From contig NZ_CP007212.1 of assembly GCF_001411805.1 (NCBI RefSeq), forward strand, positions 3,348,001 to 3,412,000: a stretch of 64,000 bases of DNA. Reading direction: 5' to 3'. Under the pieces are notes generated by a model, which saw only the letters and a list, made by a program, of their open reading frames with translations, did no database searches and was not told the DNA's origin. Within the stretch, counting starts at the first letter, position 1. The number at the start of each line of letters is the position of its first letter. The stretch comes from Burkholderia plantarii (GTDB taxonomy: Bacteria; Pseudomonadota; Gammaproteobacteria; Burkholderiales; Burkholderiaceae). Of the stretch, positions 28,401 to 38,004 are shown piece by piece. A program made the position numbers and the translations under genes.

Positions 28401-29853
28401 CGCCGAGCCGCATCGGCCGCACCGCGTTCGAGAACAGCGTCGGATCGAGATTGGCGGCCTTCAGGTCGAAGCGGCCGTGATTCGAGGCGAGCGTGCCGCC
28501 GCCCGTTACGCTGCCGTCGCGCAGCGTGCGCAGCACGAAGCCGTCGAGGCGCTGCTCGCGCGCGTCGAGCCGGACGTGGGTGTGGATGTCGACGAGCGGC
28601 AGCTTGCCGTCGGCCAGCAGGCCCGGCACGGCGTTGACGACCGACACGGTGCCGGCCACCACGAACGCGGGCGACGCGGGATGCGCGGCGGCGGCCGGGG
28701 CCGAAGCCGCTTTGCCGGACGCAGCGGCAAGCGGTGATGCGCCGGATGCCGCTTGCGCGGTGGTCGTCGCGGCGGAACCGGATGACGCCGGGTTCACAGC
28801 CGCCAGACCGGAGGCTCCCGCCATCGAAGCCGCGGAAGCCGCCAAACCCGCCGAAGCGGCAGCGGCCCCGCCCTCCGCCGGCGCCAGTTCGGCGCGTACC
28901 GCCAGATCGGCGAGCGGCGCGCCCGGCGCGAGCGCGCGCGGATTCACGTGATCGAACGCGAGCGTGGCGCGCGTGAGCGGCACCGCGCCGAACGGCGCGG
29001 CCTCGATGTGCGCGCGCCCGGCCAGCTTCATGCCCGAGGCGTCGAGGTCGACCGCGAGCGCCTCGAGCGAGCCCGACAGCCTGGCGCGCGCATCGACCTG
29101 CTCGTTGGACACCTTGCCGGCATAGGTCGCCGCGCCATCGATCGCGAACGGCCGCGCGCCGTCGAGCCGCGCGTTCGCGCTCAGCGCGCCGAACGGCGTG
29201 TCGAGCCGGTCGAGCGATACCGTGTGATGACGCCCGTCGCTCGCGCCGTGGAACACCAGGTTCGACAGCTCGGTGGTTGCGCCGGCCTCGTGGATGCGCA
29301 GCGTGTCGAAGCGCAGGTCGCGCAGCATCAGTTGCAGCGGCAGGTTCAGGCTGCGCGGCAGCGTGGTGGGCGTCGTGCTCGGCGGCGCCGGCGCGACCGT
29401 GACGTCGATGGTGCCCGCGCGCAGCGTGTCGACGGTGAAGCGCAGCGGCGCGCGCGTGAGCGCCCAGCGCGACGTAACGTGGTCGATCCGGACCTCGGTG
29501 CTCTTGCCGCCGGGCGGCGCCCAGGCGACGTCCTTCAGGCGCACGCCGGCGGCCAGCGAGCCACCTTCCAGCGTGCCCGACAGCCGGCCGCCGAGCACCG
29601 CCACGGCGGTGTCCCAGGCGAGCTTGGTGCCGCGCTCGGTGAACACCGCGCCGGCCAGCGCCCCGACCAGCAACACCATGATCAGCAGCACCACGCCCGC
29701 CGTCCAGGCGAGCGCGCGGCCGAGCCGGTGCCGGCGCGGCGGCGGCGGCGGCGGCGGCGCGGCATCGTTCGGCGCGGGGCCGTCGCCCGGGAGGTCCGGG
29801 GGGCCGCCTGCCCAGGAGGGCTCGCGCGGCGGCGGGGAATCGTCCTTCGTCAT
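25483..29853 (-). CDS. tamB: Translocation and assembly module protein TamB
   Basis: Very large AsmA-like protein of 1456 residues anchored in the inner membrane by one N-terminal span (about 44-70, TAGVVLLIMVLLVGAL) and reaching through the periplasm. The body is a long run of beta-rich, hydrophobic-groove repeats. The C-terminal TamB/DUF490 domain shows GNVRVTEGSTYSTFGRKLAIENG and ends in NYTRRFDKWWWARSR. With TamA it helps outer-membrane protein assembly, and members of the fold are implicated in phospholipid transport. The N-terminus is Pro-rich and cytoplasmic. Ala-rich insertions, including a KAA tract encoded by 9-bp repeats at 28069-28117, interrupt the body. It starts 23 bases after tamA. 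Confidence 0.92.
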   Translation of the reverse strand: MTKDDSPPPREPSWAGGPPDLPGDGPAPNDAAPPPPPPPRRHRLGRALAWTAGVVLLIMVLLVGALAGAVFTERGTKLAWDTAVAVLGGRLSGTLEGGSLAAGVRLKDVAWAPPGGKSTEVRIDHVTSRWALTRAPLRFTVDTLRAGTIDVTVAPAPPSTTPTTLPRSLNLPLQLMLRDLRFDTLRIHEAGATTELSNLVFHGASDGRHHTVSLDRLDTPFGALSANARLDGARPFAIDGAATYAGKVSNEQVDARARLSGSLEALAVDLDASGMKLAGRAHIEAAPFGAVPLTRATLAFDHVNPRALAPGAPLADLAVRAELAPAEGGAAAASAGLAASAASMAGASGLAAVNPASSGSAATTTAQAASGASPLAAASGKAASAPAAAAHPASPAFVVAGTVSVVNAVPGLLADGKLPLVDIHTHVRLDAREQRLDGFVLRTLRDGSVTGGGTLASNHGRFDLKAANLDPTLFSNAVRPMRLGGPIVVALDAGSQHATVDLTDPKLALGISADVTTDANATTIRRARVSAGKGRVDLSGVLRRDKAASYDLKATLVDFNPLAFSTLNPGASAAARGKPAANAAKAAKAAKAAKAISAAEAASGTTAPKAPAAAPVRRAAGAARPVEARVNGTLTATGALAPTLTAKLRFQLGESVYDGVPMTGQGTLQLAGMRLLPSTAELSVAGNQVSLNGSFGAAGDRLRFAVDAPRLDRLGFGLQGLVAAHGELTGSIAHPNVDADYKATGVVVGSNRIGSAEGHAQIRDGANGALALSVDANDLALGSISLRTLDAKLAGTRAKHTLEASALGNADGRVINLHLAAAGGLTEGAGGSRWDGTVSELVNRGTPAVSLEAPLSVSAGAGHVVLGATRLTIEGAVLALRGFALDHGTLRTAGTLTSLSVARALQVREFLTGARAPVRTDLVLDGDWDLTLAGTASGHLQIRRRGGDVTVEAGRGIASLGITELSARAEFGAGNRLNTTLHAKASRIGTADATIGVPFALRDGVLGVADDGPLSGNVDVDIPALRTTGGLLGPSYLFDGRAALKLSVAGTPARPDLSGTLSGDKLSATMVDQGVQLKDGIVRIRLTDNLVEFQQVEFHGAEGTLRALGRVRLDGDAPDLTASIVADKLELFASPDRKLSLSGNASVQNDGPRGQLAINGKFTVDRALFDLPESSAPQLSDDVVIVRPDGTVPGETKTASGVPKAIAEKPAPSLGPRANIDIDLGDHFRFQGHGADLGLRGTITVMSAPGLPLRAVGNVRVTEGSTYSTFGRKLAIENGFFTFNGPIANPGINILAMRRNQEVEAGVQVTGTVQSPTAKLVSEPNVTDNEKLSWLLFGHGTDQGNNLGQQNTMTTALALLGSASGKRIAQTVGLDEFTIGRSDVGLTDPQVVQLSKAINERFVLGYEQGLQSASNAFKMTINLSRFWAVSAYGGTFQGIDLNYTRRFDKWWWARSR
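28069..28117. repeat. 9-bp tandem repeat inside tamB
   Basis: About five near-perfect copies of a 9-bp unit (GCCGCCTTC on the plus strand), encoding a Lys-Ala-Ala tract in TamB. The unit length keeps the reading frame, so copy-number change would only lengthen or shorten the tract. Confidence 0.75.
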
Positions 29854-29875
29854 GCTGGAATCCGGAAAACCATCG

Positions 29876-31789
29876 TCAGAATGCGATGCCGAGCGTCAGG
29901 TACGGCCGCACGCTGCGGTTGCGCAACCCGTAGGCCAGGTCGACGTTGACCGGCCCGACGGGGCTGCGCCAGCGTGCGCCCACGCCGACGCCGGGATAGA
30001 ACACGCGCTCGCCCCACGCATCGGTGGCGGTGCCGATGTCGAAGAAAGTTGCCGCGCCCCAGTCGTGGTTGAACCAGTGCTGATACTCGGCGGTACCCGT
30101 CATCAGGTACTTGGTCGGCAGCACCGAGCCGTCCACGGTGTTGCCGATGCTCTGGTAGCCGTAGCCGCGCACCGAGTTCGAGCCGCCCGCGCGGAACAGC
30201 AGCGAGGCCGGCACGCCCGCCGAGCCGCCGCTCGTGAACACGCCGCCCACCTCCGCGCGGAAGAACACCAGGTCGCGCTTGCCGACCGGAAGGTACTGCT
30301 GGGCGCGCGCGTAGCCGCGCACGAAGGTCTGGTCGGTCAGCAGGCCCTTGATCGCGAAGCCGGCTTCGGCGTGGATCAGGTTGCCCGAGCGCGGGAACAG
30401 CGGATCGTCGACGTTGCGGCGCGTCCACGACCATTGCGGCACCAGCGCGCGGCTGGTGGTCGGGCCGGCGCCGTTCTGGTCGAGCCGGTCCTCGTAGAAC
30501 ATGATCGAGTAGCTGTAGTCGATGTTCTGGCTCGTCTTGGCGCGCTGCACGCCCACCCGCGCGCTGTAGATGCGCGTATCCGACACGTTGGTGTTGGTGT
30601 ACGACGCGAGCACGCTGTTGGTCCAGGCGCGCGGGCCGGGCGGCATCGACAGCTGCACCTGCCCGTACTGCTGGATCTGGTCGATGCGGCCCGACACCTG
30701 CAGCGGCCACGCGGCGCCGAACGTGTCCAGATACGTGTACGAGCCCTGCACGTGCGGCCCGGTATCGGTCGCGTAGCCGACGCCGCCGCGCACGCTGTTG
30801 AACGGGTATTCGCTGACCTTGACGTGGACCGGCGTGTCGTCGGGCTTCGCGGTGTCGTCGCCGACGTCGATCGCCACGCTCGCGTAGTACGGCGTGTTCT
30901 GCACCTGCCGCTGCAGCTCGTTGATGCGCTGCACGTCGTAGATCTCGCCCACGCCGAGCGGGTTGACGTTGCGGATGATGCGCTCGGGATAGCGGCGCTG
31001 GCCGCTCACGTCGAGCGCGCCGATGGTAAACGTCGGCCCGCTGTCGAACGTGACCGACAGCTTCGCGGTGCGCGCGCGCGGATCGATGCGCGCCTGCGAG
31101 GCGACGATCTTCGCGCCGAGATAGCGGCGCGACTGCAGCTGCTTCAACGCGCCGTTCTTGGCGTCGTCCCAGCCCGACTGCGTGAAGGCGTCGCCTTCGT
31201 GCAGCGAGAACGCGAGCCGGGTGGCCGTCTCCTGCTTCGGGTCCTCGCTGCCGACCGGGCCGCGAAACGTCAGCTCGACGCCGGCCACGGCCGTCTGCGG
31301 GCCGGGATCGACCTTGACCGTCACGGCGCGCTTGCCGTCGTGGTTGCGCACGTCGGTCGACACCACCGGCGAGAAATAGCCGGCGGTGGCGGTCAGGTCG
31401 CGCACCTGCTGCGGCGTCGCGGTGATCAGAAACTCGAACTGGTCGTCGGAGATGTCGTCGCGCTTGGCGAAGCGCGACAGGTCGAGATGCTGCTTGAGCA
31501 GGCTGCGCACCGAGCGCGGCGCGTCGATGTCGACCTCGTATTTCGCCTGAGCCGGCAGTGCGAAGCCGGCCGCGAGGCAACCGAGCAGGATGCCCGCAAG
31601 GCGCGGCCGCGCCCGCTGCGACGCGGGCGAGGCAAGCCACTGGAACAGGCGCGACGGCAGCACCGCCGTGCGAGCGTGCGTTGCCGCGCTGCGGGCGCGA
31701 CGCTCGTCTGCTGAAATGGCCAGCCCTGTCAAATACCGCCCCCTCGGAGAATGTTCGGAACGAAAAACGCCATTTGACCACACCGGCAT
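29876..31789 (-). CDS. tamA: Autotransporter assembly complex outer-membrane protein TamA
   Basis: Omp85-family protein of about 637 residues: a signal segment (LAGILLGCLAAGFALPAQA), three POTRA-like domains (for example FEFLITATPQQVRDLTATAG and SVTFDSGPTFTIGALDVSG), then a 16-strand barrel ending in the terminal-Phe strand PYLTLGIAF. The barrel signature GGSNSVRGY is visible. It pairs with TamB, 23 bases downstream. The start is uncertain. ATG 31789 has no ribosome site, whereas TTG 31732 sits behind a good GAGGGG and gives 618 residues. Both leave an unusually long, Arg-rich leader before the signal segment. The true start could be either. Confidence 0.88.
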   Translation of the reverse strand: MPVWSNGVFRSEHSPRGRYLTGLAISADERRARSAATHARTAVLPSRLFQWLASPASQRARPRLAGILLGCLAAGFALPAQAKYEVDIDAPRSVRSLLKQHLDLSRFAKRDDISDDQFEFLITATPQQVRDLTATAGYFSPVVSTDVRNHDGKRAVTVKVDPGPQTAVAGVELTFRGPVGSEDPKQETATRLAFSLHEGDAFTQSGWDDAKNGALKQLQSRRYLGAKIVASQARIDPRARTAKLSVTFDSGPTFTIGALDVSGQRRYPERIIRNVNPLGVGEIYDVQRINELQRQVQNTPYYASVAIDVGDDTAKPDDTPVHVKVSEYPFNSVRGGVGYATDTGPHVQGSYTYLDTFGAAWPLQVSGRIDQIQQYGQVQLSMPPGPRAWTNSVLASYTNTNVSDTRIYSARVGVQRAKTSQNIDYSYSIMFYEDRLDQNGAGPTTSRALVPQWSWTRRNVDDPLFPRSGNLIHAEAGFAIKGLLTDQTFVRGYARAQQYLPVGKRDLVFFRAEVGGVFTSGGSAGVPASLLFRAGGSNSVRGYGYQSIGNTVDGSVLPTKYLMTGTAEYQHWFNHDWGAATFFDIGTATDAWGERVFYPGVGVGARWRSPVGPVNVDLAYGLRNRSVRPYLTLGIAF

Positions 31790-31964
31790 CCGGCAGCCGC
31801 GGCGCAATTTTGAAAGATCATCAAATCCGGCGCCGCTCGCGACCTGCCGCGCTGCTTCGACGTCGCCGGCCGCCGACTGTTCCCCGCGATGCGGTAAAAT
31901 CCTGCCATCCCCACCCCGGGCGGCCCGCCGGCACGCGGCGCGCCCGTTTCGCACGGAACCGACC

Positions 31965-32153
31965 ATGTCGTATCAGTCCGAAGTCACGCAATTTCTGAAC
32001 CAGCTCAAGCAACAGAAGCCGTCGCTCGAGGAAGAACAGCGCAAGGGCCGCGCGCTGCTGTGGGACAAGCAGCCGATCGACCTCGACGAGCGCTCGGCGC
32101 AGCAGCAATCGCGCGTGAAGCAGACCTCCTACGTCTATTACCAGAACTTCTGA
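31965..32153 (+). CDS. DUF3460 family small protein
   Basis: Protein of 62 residues, MSYQSEVTQFLNQLKQQKP at its start and YVYYQNF at its end, matching the small DUF3460 family of betaproteobacteria. It is hydrophilic, probably helical, with many Gln and Lys residues, and has no signal or catalytic motif. No function is known to me. It ends four bases before the GTG of scpA, so it is translated from the same message and may be linked to chromosome condensation. A TAAAAT at 31895-31900 upstream could be the -10 box of the operon. It diverges from tamA. Confidence 0.85.
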   Translation: MSYQSEVTQFLNQLKQQKPSLEEEQRKGRALLWDKQPIDLDERSAQQQSRVKQTSYVYYQNF

Positions 32154-32157
32154 GCCC

Positions 32158-33027
32158 GTGAGCGCCGCCGACGAGGCCGCCGCCAAGCCCGAGGACGCGC
32201 TTGCCGCGCCGGCCGGCGCCGATTCGACGCCCGACACGGTCGACGGCGTCGCGGCGTTCGCTCGTCTATACGGCGAGCCGCTCTTCAAGCTGCCGCAGGA
32301 TCTCTACATCCCGCCCGACGCGCTCGAGGTGTTCCTCGAGACCTTCGAAGGGCCGCTCGACCTGCTGCTGTACCTGATCCGCAAGCAGAACTTCAACGTG
32401 CTCGACATCCCGATGGCCGAGGTGACCGTGCAGTATCTCGGTTACGTCGACCAGATCCGCGAGTCGAACCTCGAACTCGCGGCCGAGTATCTGCTGATGG
32501 CCGCGATGCTCATCGAGATCAAGTCGCGCATGCTGCTGCCGGTCAAGAAGGCCGACACCGGCGAGGAAGCCGAGGACCCTCGCGCCGAACTCGTGCGCCG
32601 CCTGCTCGAATACGAGCAGATGAAGCTCGCCGCGCAGCGGCTCGACCAGCTGCCGCAGCTCGGCCGCGACTTCCTGCGCGCGGACATCCATATCGAGCAG
32701 AGCAGCTCGCCGCGCTTTCCCGACGTGAACGCCGACGACCTGCGCGCGGCCTGGGCCGACGTGCTCAAGCGCGCGAAGCTGGTGCAGCATCACCGGATCT
32801 CGCGCGAGGAGCTGTCGGTGCGCGAGCACATGAGCCTGATCCTGCGCCAGTTGCAGAACGTGCGCTTCATGGAGTTCGCCGAGCTGTTCGACACCTCGCG
32901 CGGCGTCCCGGTGGTGGTGGTCAACTTCATCGCGATGCTCGAACTCGCACGCGAATCGCTGATCGAGATCACCCAGCCCGAGCCGTTCGCGCCGATCTAC
33001 GTGCGGCTCGCCTATCTGCCGGCCTGA
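32158..33027 (+). CDS. scpA: Segregation and condensation protein A
   Basis: Kleisin subunit of the SMC-ScpAB condensin, which bridges the SMC heads and organises the chromosome. Of 289 residues, the first ~55 are a variable acidic leader. The ScpA core begins at FLETFEGPLDLLLYLIRKQNFNVLDIPMAEV and continues through LLMAAMLIEIKSRMLLP. The C-terminal winged-helix region (from about SREELSVREHMS) contacts the SMC cap. The start is GTG at 32158, directly after the DUF3460 gene; the leader makes the exact start less certain. scpB is not in the window. panC follows after 275 bases. Confidence 0.93.
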   Translation: MSAADEAAAKPEDALAAPAGADSTPDTVDGVAAFARLYGEPLFKLPQDLYIPPDALEVFLETFEGPLDLLLYLIRKQNFNVLDIPMAEVTVQYLGYVDQIRESNLELAAEYLLMAAMLIEIKSRMLLPVKKADTGEEAEDPRAELVRRLLEYEQMKLAAQRLDQLPQLGRDFLRADIHIEQSSSPRFPDVNADDLRAAWADVLKRAKLVQHHRISREELSVREHMSLILRQLQNVRFMEFAELFDTSRGVPVVVVNFIAMLELARESLIEITQPEPFAPIYVRLAYLPA

Positions 33028-33296
33028 GGCCCGCATCGGGCGGCGGCGTGCTTGCCGCGCCGGTCGCTTCGACGGCCGGCCGCATCCGGCCCATGGCGCT
33101 TTCCTGCGCCGTTTGTCTTCCGATAAAAAGCGAACGATCGTGCGCTTATCGATGCGTTACCGCGGCAAATCCTCTACAATCGCCGACGCTCGCGCTTGCC
33201 CGCCTTCCGCGCCCGGCTCGCGGGCGAGCGACACTTCCGATCACGACGCCGCGCAACCGCGGCGGCAACGCGCGAGACGCGCGAGGAACCGCCTGA

Positions 33297-34142
<846 letters not shown>

Positions 34143-34185
34143 CGGCCGCCGGCCGCGCTTTCGCCAACCCGCCCCAGGAAACACC

Positions 34186-34572
34186 ATGCAGCGCCACATG
34201 CTGAAATCGAAGATCCACCGCGCCACGGTCACGCACTGCGAGCTTCATTACGAAGGCTCCTGCGCGATCGACGAGGATCTGCTCGAAGCGTCGAACATCG
34301 TCGAGAACGAACGGATCGACATCTGGAACATCAACAACGGCGAGCGCTTTTCGACCTATGCGATCAAGGGAGAGCGCGGCAGCGGGATGATCTCGCTGAA
34401 CGGCTCGGCCGCGCGCCGCGCGCAGCTCGGCGACCTGGTGATCATCGCCGCGTTCGCGGTGGTCGACGAGGCGGACCTGAAAGCGGGCTGGAAGCCGGAT
34501 CTGGTGTTCGTCGACGAGCACAACAAGATGAAGGGCAGCCGCGATCACGTGCCGACCCAGAGCTGGACCTGA
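34186..34572 (+). CDS. panD: Aspartate 1-decarboxylase proenzyme
   Basis: Makes beta-alanine from aspartate for pantothenate. The 128-residue precursor self-cleaves between Gly24 and Ser25 (HYEGSCAID) to create the pyruvoyl cofactor. The conserved [13 protein letters not shown] start, the [10 protein letters not shown] strand and NGSAAR are all present. The ATG has an AGGAAA site. It is downstream of panC in the same operon. Confidence 0.96.
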   Translation: MQRHMLKSKIHRATVTHCELHYEGSCAIDEDLLEASNIVENERIDIWNINNGERFSTYAIKGERGSGMISLNGSAARRAQLGDLVIIAAFAVVDEADLKAGWKPDLVFVDEHNKMKGSRDHVPTQSWT

Positions 34573-34624
34573 GTCGACACCCGGCCGGATTTGACGGACG
34601 ACGGCGTGGTCGGGCCGTGAGGCC

Positions 34625-34706
34625 GGGCCGCGAAGGCGGCCCGTTGGATCGGGCCGTGACGTTGGCCCTTGAGATCCACCCATGAAAGCAGCCGCCTGAA
34701 GGCGGC
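34625..34706. repeat. GC-rich hairpins after panD
   Basis: Two perfect stems lie in the panD/parA convergent gap: GGGCCGC (34625-34631), GAAG loop, GCGGCCC (34636-34642); and GCCGCC (34691-34696), TGAA loop, GGCGGC (34701-34706). GGGCCGTGA also recurs at 34613 and 34650. There is no T run, so any terminator role is unproven. Confidence 0.5.
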
Positions 34707-34758
34707 CCTGGATCACGGCCGAAGCGGTGCCCGCGCGGCAAGGCGCGCCGGGCCGGCC

Positions 34759-35424
34759 TCAGCCCTGCCCGGTTTCGCCCTTGCCCTCGCCTTTCGCGGG
34801 CTTCGCCTGCGCCCACTCGACGATCGGCTGCCACTGCTCGAGATCCTTCTCGACGCGGCTTTTCGCGACGTCCCAGAGCGTCAGGCCGTGCGCGGCCACC
34901 TGCACGTAGTTCTGCGTGTCGCGCAGGTAGCCGAGCACCGGCAGCTTCAGCCCCTCGACGAAACGCTGCAGCTGCTCGGCCGAACGCGTGCGCGCGTCCA
35001 CCCGCATCCCGACGATGCCGATCTGCACCGTGCCCTTGCGCACCGCCCTCTCGCCCGCCAGGCGTTCGAGGAAGTGCTGGGTCGCGAGGATGTCGAACAT
35101 CGAGGGCTGGAGCGGCACGATCACCTTGTCGGCCAGATCGAGCGCGACGTCGAGCCGGTTGCCGTGCAGGCCGGCCGGCGTGTCGATCACGGCGTATTCG
35201 AGGCCGCGCGGCGGCCTGGCGGGATTGCCCGGATCGAGCGCCCAGGCCTCGATCGGCGGCAGCGCGTCGGGCCGCAGGCCCAGCCAGCCGTGCGAGGATT
35301 GCTGCCGGTCGAGATCGGCGAGCGCCACCCAGGCGCCCTGCGCCGCGAAATAGCCCGCCAGATTGGTGGACAGCGTGCTCTTGCCGACGCCGCCCTTCGG
35401 ATTTGCCACCACGATCACCGTCAT
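34759..35424 (-). CDS. Orphan ParA family ATPase
   Basis: MinD/ParA-type ATPase of 221 residues. The deviant Walker A is PKGGVGKST (residues 9-17, signature Lys at 10), followed by ADLDRQQSS and the Walker B-like YAVIDTPAG. No ParB or parS consensus lies nearby, so this is not the chromosomal partition pair. Orphan members position various cargoes such as chemoreceptors, secretion or storage complexes, and the cargo here is unknown. The C-terminus ends in a Lys/Glu/Gly-rich tail. The ATG at 35424 is the family start. A stretch of phased 11-bp repeats lies 220-345 bases upstream. Confidence 0.88.
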   Translation of the reverse strand: MTVIVVANPKGGVGKSTLSTNLAGYFAAQGAWVALADLDRQQSSHGWLGLRPDALPPIEAWALDPGNPARPPRGLEYAVIDTPAGLHGNRLDVALDLADKVIVPLQPSMFDILATQHFLERLAGERAVRKGTVQIGIVGMRVDARTRSAEQLQRFVEGLKLPVLGYLRDTQNYVQVAAHGLTLWDVAKSRVEKDLEQWQPIVEWAQAKPAKGEGKGETGQG

Positions 35425-35647
35425 GTACGCCCCCGGAAAGCCGTGCGGCGCCGGTCGGCCGGCGCCACGAGATTACGGATACAGGGAGCGATGATATCGG
35501 CAAAACGCATCGCACCGGAACGGGGCGCGCCGGGTGATGCGAGGATGACCGAGCAACGGAGCAGGCGGCGAACCTTGCGGATCAATGGTGGACGGGGCTT
35601 CGGGGCGGTCGCGGGGCCGGTTACCGGTTCATTATTGGTCCGTTGCT

Positions 35648-35767
35648 GGCCGGTCGCTGGCCGGTCGTGGATCGATCGCCGGCCCGTCGTCGGCCCGTCG
35701 TCGGCCGGTTGCCGGTCGGTCGCCAGTCGCTTGCGGATCCCGCTCGAATCGTCGTCGGCCGGTTGCC
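35648..35767. repeat. Degenerate 11-bp tandem repeats with an 18-bp direct repeat
   Basis: The 461-base gap between the ParA-like and DoxX genes holds phased 11-bp units: GGCCGGTCGCT (35648), GGCCGGTCGTG (35659), GGCCCGTCGTC (35681 and 35692), GGCCGGTTGCC (35703) and GGTCGGTCGCC (35714). An exact 18-bp sequence occurs at 35696-35713 and 35750-35767. The period is not a multiple of three, arguing against a coding origin. No gene is seen in the gap. Confidence 0.7.
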
Positions 35768-35885
35768 TGTCAGCCGTCGAATCGGGCGCCGATGTTCCCC
35801 ATGCGACCCGGCAAGCACCCGAAATCGCGGCGCGCCGCCCGCCGCGCGCCCGATTCGAAAGCAGCCGGAAACCCGACCAACCGCG

Positions 35886-36314
35886 TCACGCCGCGGCGCG
35901 CGCCGCGGCCCGCGGCTCCGCGGTCCGGCCGCCAAGCGCGTAGGCACCGGCGCCGATCAGCGCCTGCACCGCCAGCGCGACCGCCCAGAACGCCGGATAT
36001 TCCCAGCCGCCATGCGGCGACGCGAAGCTGAAGCCGTTCGGATAATGCGCATGCGCGGCGCCGAGCATGAACGGCAGCAGCACCAGCGCGGCGATCCGGA
36101 CCTGGAAGCCCGACAGCAGCGCGAGCCCGCCGGCCAGTTCGACGGCGGTGGTCAGATAGGCGAGCCAGCCCGGCAGGCCCATCGATTCGAAGAACTGCGC
36201 GGTGCCGGGCAGCGTGAAGACGAATACCTTCTGGGCGACGTGGACGAGATACAGCAGGCCGAGCACCACGCGCAGCAGCGTGGCGCCCAGTTCGGCGGAA
36301 CGGTTCGGGTTCAT
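35886..36314 (-). CDS. DoxX family membrane protein
   Basis: Protein of 142 residues with four predicted membrane helices (about 10-30, 50-70, 75-92, 105-128) and the DoxX-type RVVLGLLYLVHVAQKVF start. Members are quinol-oxidase-like or redox-stress membrane proteins, and the function of this one is unknown. The C-terminus is a short Ala/Arg tail. The ATG at 36314 is well placed. It stands alone between the ParA-like gene and cobQ, all on the minus strand, but separated by more than 100 bases from each. Confidence 0.85.
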   Translation of the reverse strand: MNPNRSAELGATLLRVVLGLLYLVHVAQKVFVFTLPGTAQFFESMGLPGWLAYLTTAVELAGGLALLSGFQVRIAALVLLPFMLGAAHAHYPNGFSFASPHGGWEYPAFWAVALAVQALIGAGAYALGGRTAEPRAAARAAA

Positions 36315-36432
36315 CGTGGACTCCGGTTCGGAAGGGAATGGAGCGAACTGTATTCGAAGCCGGTTGCCGCGATAAATCGCCGATCCGGCTTACATTACTT
36401 CCCAGCGAGAATGAATCGAACCGCCGTCCTCG

Positions 36433-37944
36433 TCAGGCGAATGCGCCGAAGGTTCGTTCGAGGTCGAGATGGGCGCCGAGCGTGTCGGCGAGCCGCTCGA
36501 TCGACGCCTCGCGCAGCGCGGCCCAGTCCACCGCTTCGGCCGCGTCGAGCCCCGCCCATTCGAGCAGCGCCGCGCAGGCGTCGGGCCGCTCGAACACGCC
36601 GTGTACGTAGGTCGCGAGGATCTGCCCGTCGGCCGAACGCGCGCCGTCGGGGCGCGTGCCGTGCGGCCCGTCGAGCAGCAGCGCGGGCGCCTCGAGCGCC
36701 GGGCCGCGCGTCTGCCCCATGTGGATCTCGTAGCCGGCCACGGCCGCGCCCGCTCCCCAGCCGAGCCGCCCGCTCACGTTGACGAGCGTCTTGTCCGGCA
36801 TCAGCGTCGTGTCGAAATCGAGCAGCCCGAAGCCGGCCATGCACGCGGCCGGCCCCTCCAGGCCATGCGGATCGTCGAGCGTGCGGCCCAGCATCTGCAT
36901 CCCGCCGCAGATCCCGAGCACCTTGCCGCCATAGCGCAGGTGGCGCTTGAGCGCCGTTTCCCAGCCATGCGCGCGCAGCCATTCGAGATCGCGCTGCACG
37001 TTCTTCGAGCCCGGCAGGATCACCAGATCGGCGGCCGGGATCGGGCCGCTCTTCCAGTACGAGAAATCGACGCGCGGATGCGCGCGCAGCGCGTCGTAGT
37101 CGGTGTGGTTGCTGATGCGCGGCACGGCCGGCACGACCACCCGCAGCACGCTCGCCTCGCGGTCGGTGGCGCGCGTGTGGGCGAGGCTCGGCAGCATGTC
37201 CTCGGCGTCGAGCGCGAGGCCGTGCAGGTACGGCACCACGCCGAGCACGGGCTTGCCGGTGCGCGCCTCGAGCCAGTCGAGGCCGGGCTCGAGCAGCGCG
37301 GGATCACCGCGAAATCGGTTGATCACGAAGCCGCGCACGCGCGCGCGCTCGCTGTCGGACAGGCAGGCGAGCGTGCCAAGCAGATGCGCGAACACGCCGC
37401 CACGATCGATGTCGGCCACCAACACCACCGGGCAATCGACGTGCTCGGCGAATCCCATGTTGGCGATGTCGCCCTCGCGCAGGTTGATCTCGGCCGGGCT
37501 GCCCGCGCCCTCGACGATCACCGCGTCGTAGCCGGCACGCAGCCGCGCGTAGGACGCCAGCACCGCCTCGAACGCGACCGGCTTGAAGGCATGATAGGCA
37601 CGCGCGTCGAGGTTGGCATGCGCGTGGCCGTGGATGATCACCTGCGAGCCGCGGTCGCTGGTCGGCTTGAGCAGCACCGGGTTCAGGTCGGTATGGGCGT
37701 CGATGCCGGCCGCGATCGCCTGCAGCGCCTGGGCGCGGCCGATCTCGCCGCCGTCCGCCGTGACCGCGCTGTTGAGCGCCATGTTCTGCGGCTTGAACGG
37801 CGCGACGCGGGAGCCCGCGCGGCGCGCGAGCCGGCACAGGCCGGCCACCAGCGTGCTCTTGCCGGCGTCGGAGGTGGTGCCCTGGATCATCAGCGTGCCG
37901 CGTGGCATGGGCAAACCGGCGGGCGGGCGATCGGGAGCGGTCAT
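36433..37944 (-). CDS. cobQ: Cobyric acid synthase
   Basis: Glutamine-dependent amidase of about 503 residues that adds four amide groups to adenosylcobyrinic acid a,c-diamide. The N-terminal dethiobiotin-synthetase-like ATPase has [10 protein letters not shown] and [12 protein letters not shown]. The C-terminal class I glutaminase has the nucleophile Cys in [10 protein letters not shown], plus GYEIHMG and YVHGVF with the catalytic His. Two starts are possible, 37944 (MTAPDRPP) and 37908 ([10 protein letters not shown]); neither has a clear ribosome site. It diverges from cobU across 60 bases. With no upstream ring genes nearby, it most likely serves late assembly, although a full pathway elsewhere cannot be excluded. 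Confidence 0.94.
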   Translation of the reverse strand: MTAPDRPPAGLPMPRGTLMIQGTTSDAGKSTLVAGLCRLARRAGSRVAPFKPQNMALNSAVTADGGEIGRAQALQAIAAGIDAHTDLNPVLLKPTSDRGSQVIIHGHAHANLDARAYHAFKPVAFEAVLASYARLRAGYDAVIVEGAGSPAEINLREGDIANMGFAEHVDCPVVLVADIDRGGVFAHLLGTLACLSDSERARVRGFVINRFRGDPALLEPGLDWLEARTGKPVLGVVPYLHGLALDAEDMLPSLAHTRATDREASVLRVVVPAVPRISNHTDYDALRAHPRVDFSYWKSGPIPAADLVILPGSKNVQRDLEWLRAHGWETALKRHLRYGGKVLGICGGMQMLGRTLDDPHGLEGPAACMAGFGLLDFDTTLMPDKTLVNVSGRLGWGAGAAVAGYEIHMGQTRGPALEAPALLLDGPHGTRPDGARSADGQILATYVHGVFERPDACAALLEWAGLDAAEAVDWAALREASIERLADTLGAHLDLERTFGAFA

Positions 37945-38004
37945 CGGGCGGAAACTGGCGGAAAGCGAAGGCCGCATTATCCCCCGCGCCGTTACAATCA
38001 CGCG

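Noticed and set aside
31728..31733. TTGACA on the minus strand near the tamA start
   Set aside because: No -10-like hexamer at 16-18 bp, and the bases are part of the tamA reading frame near one candidate start.
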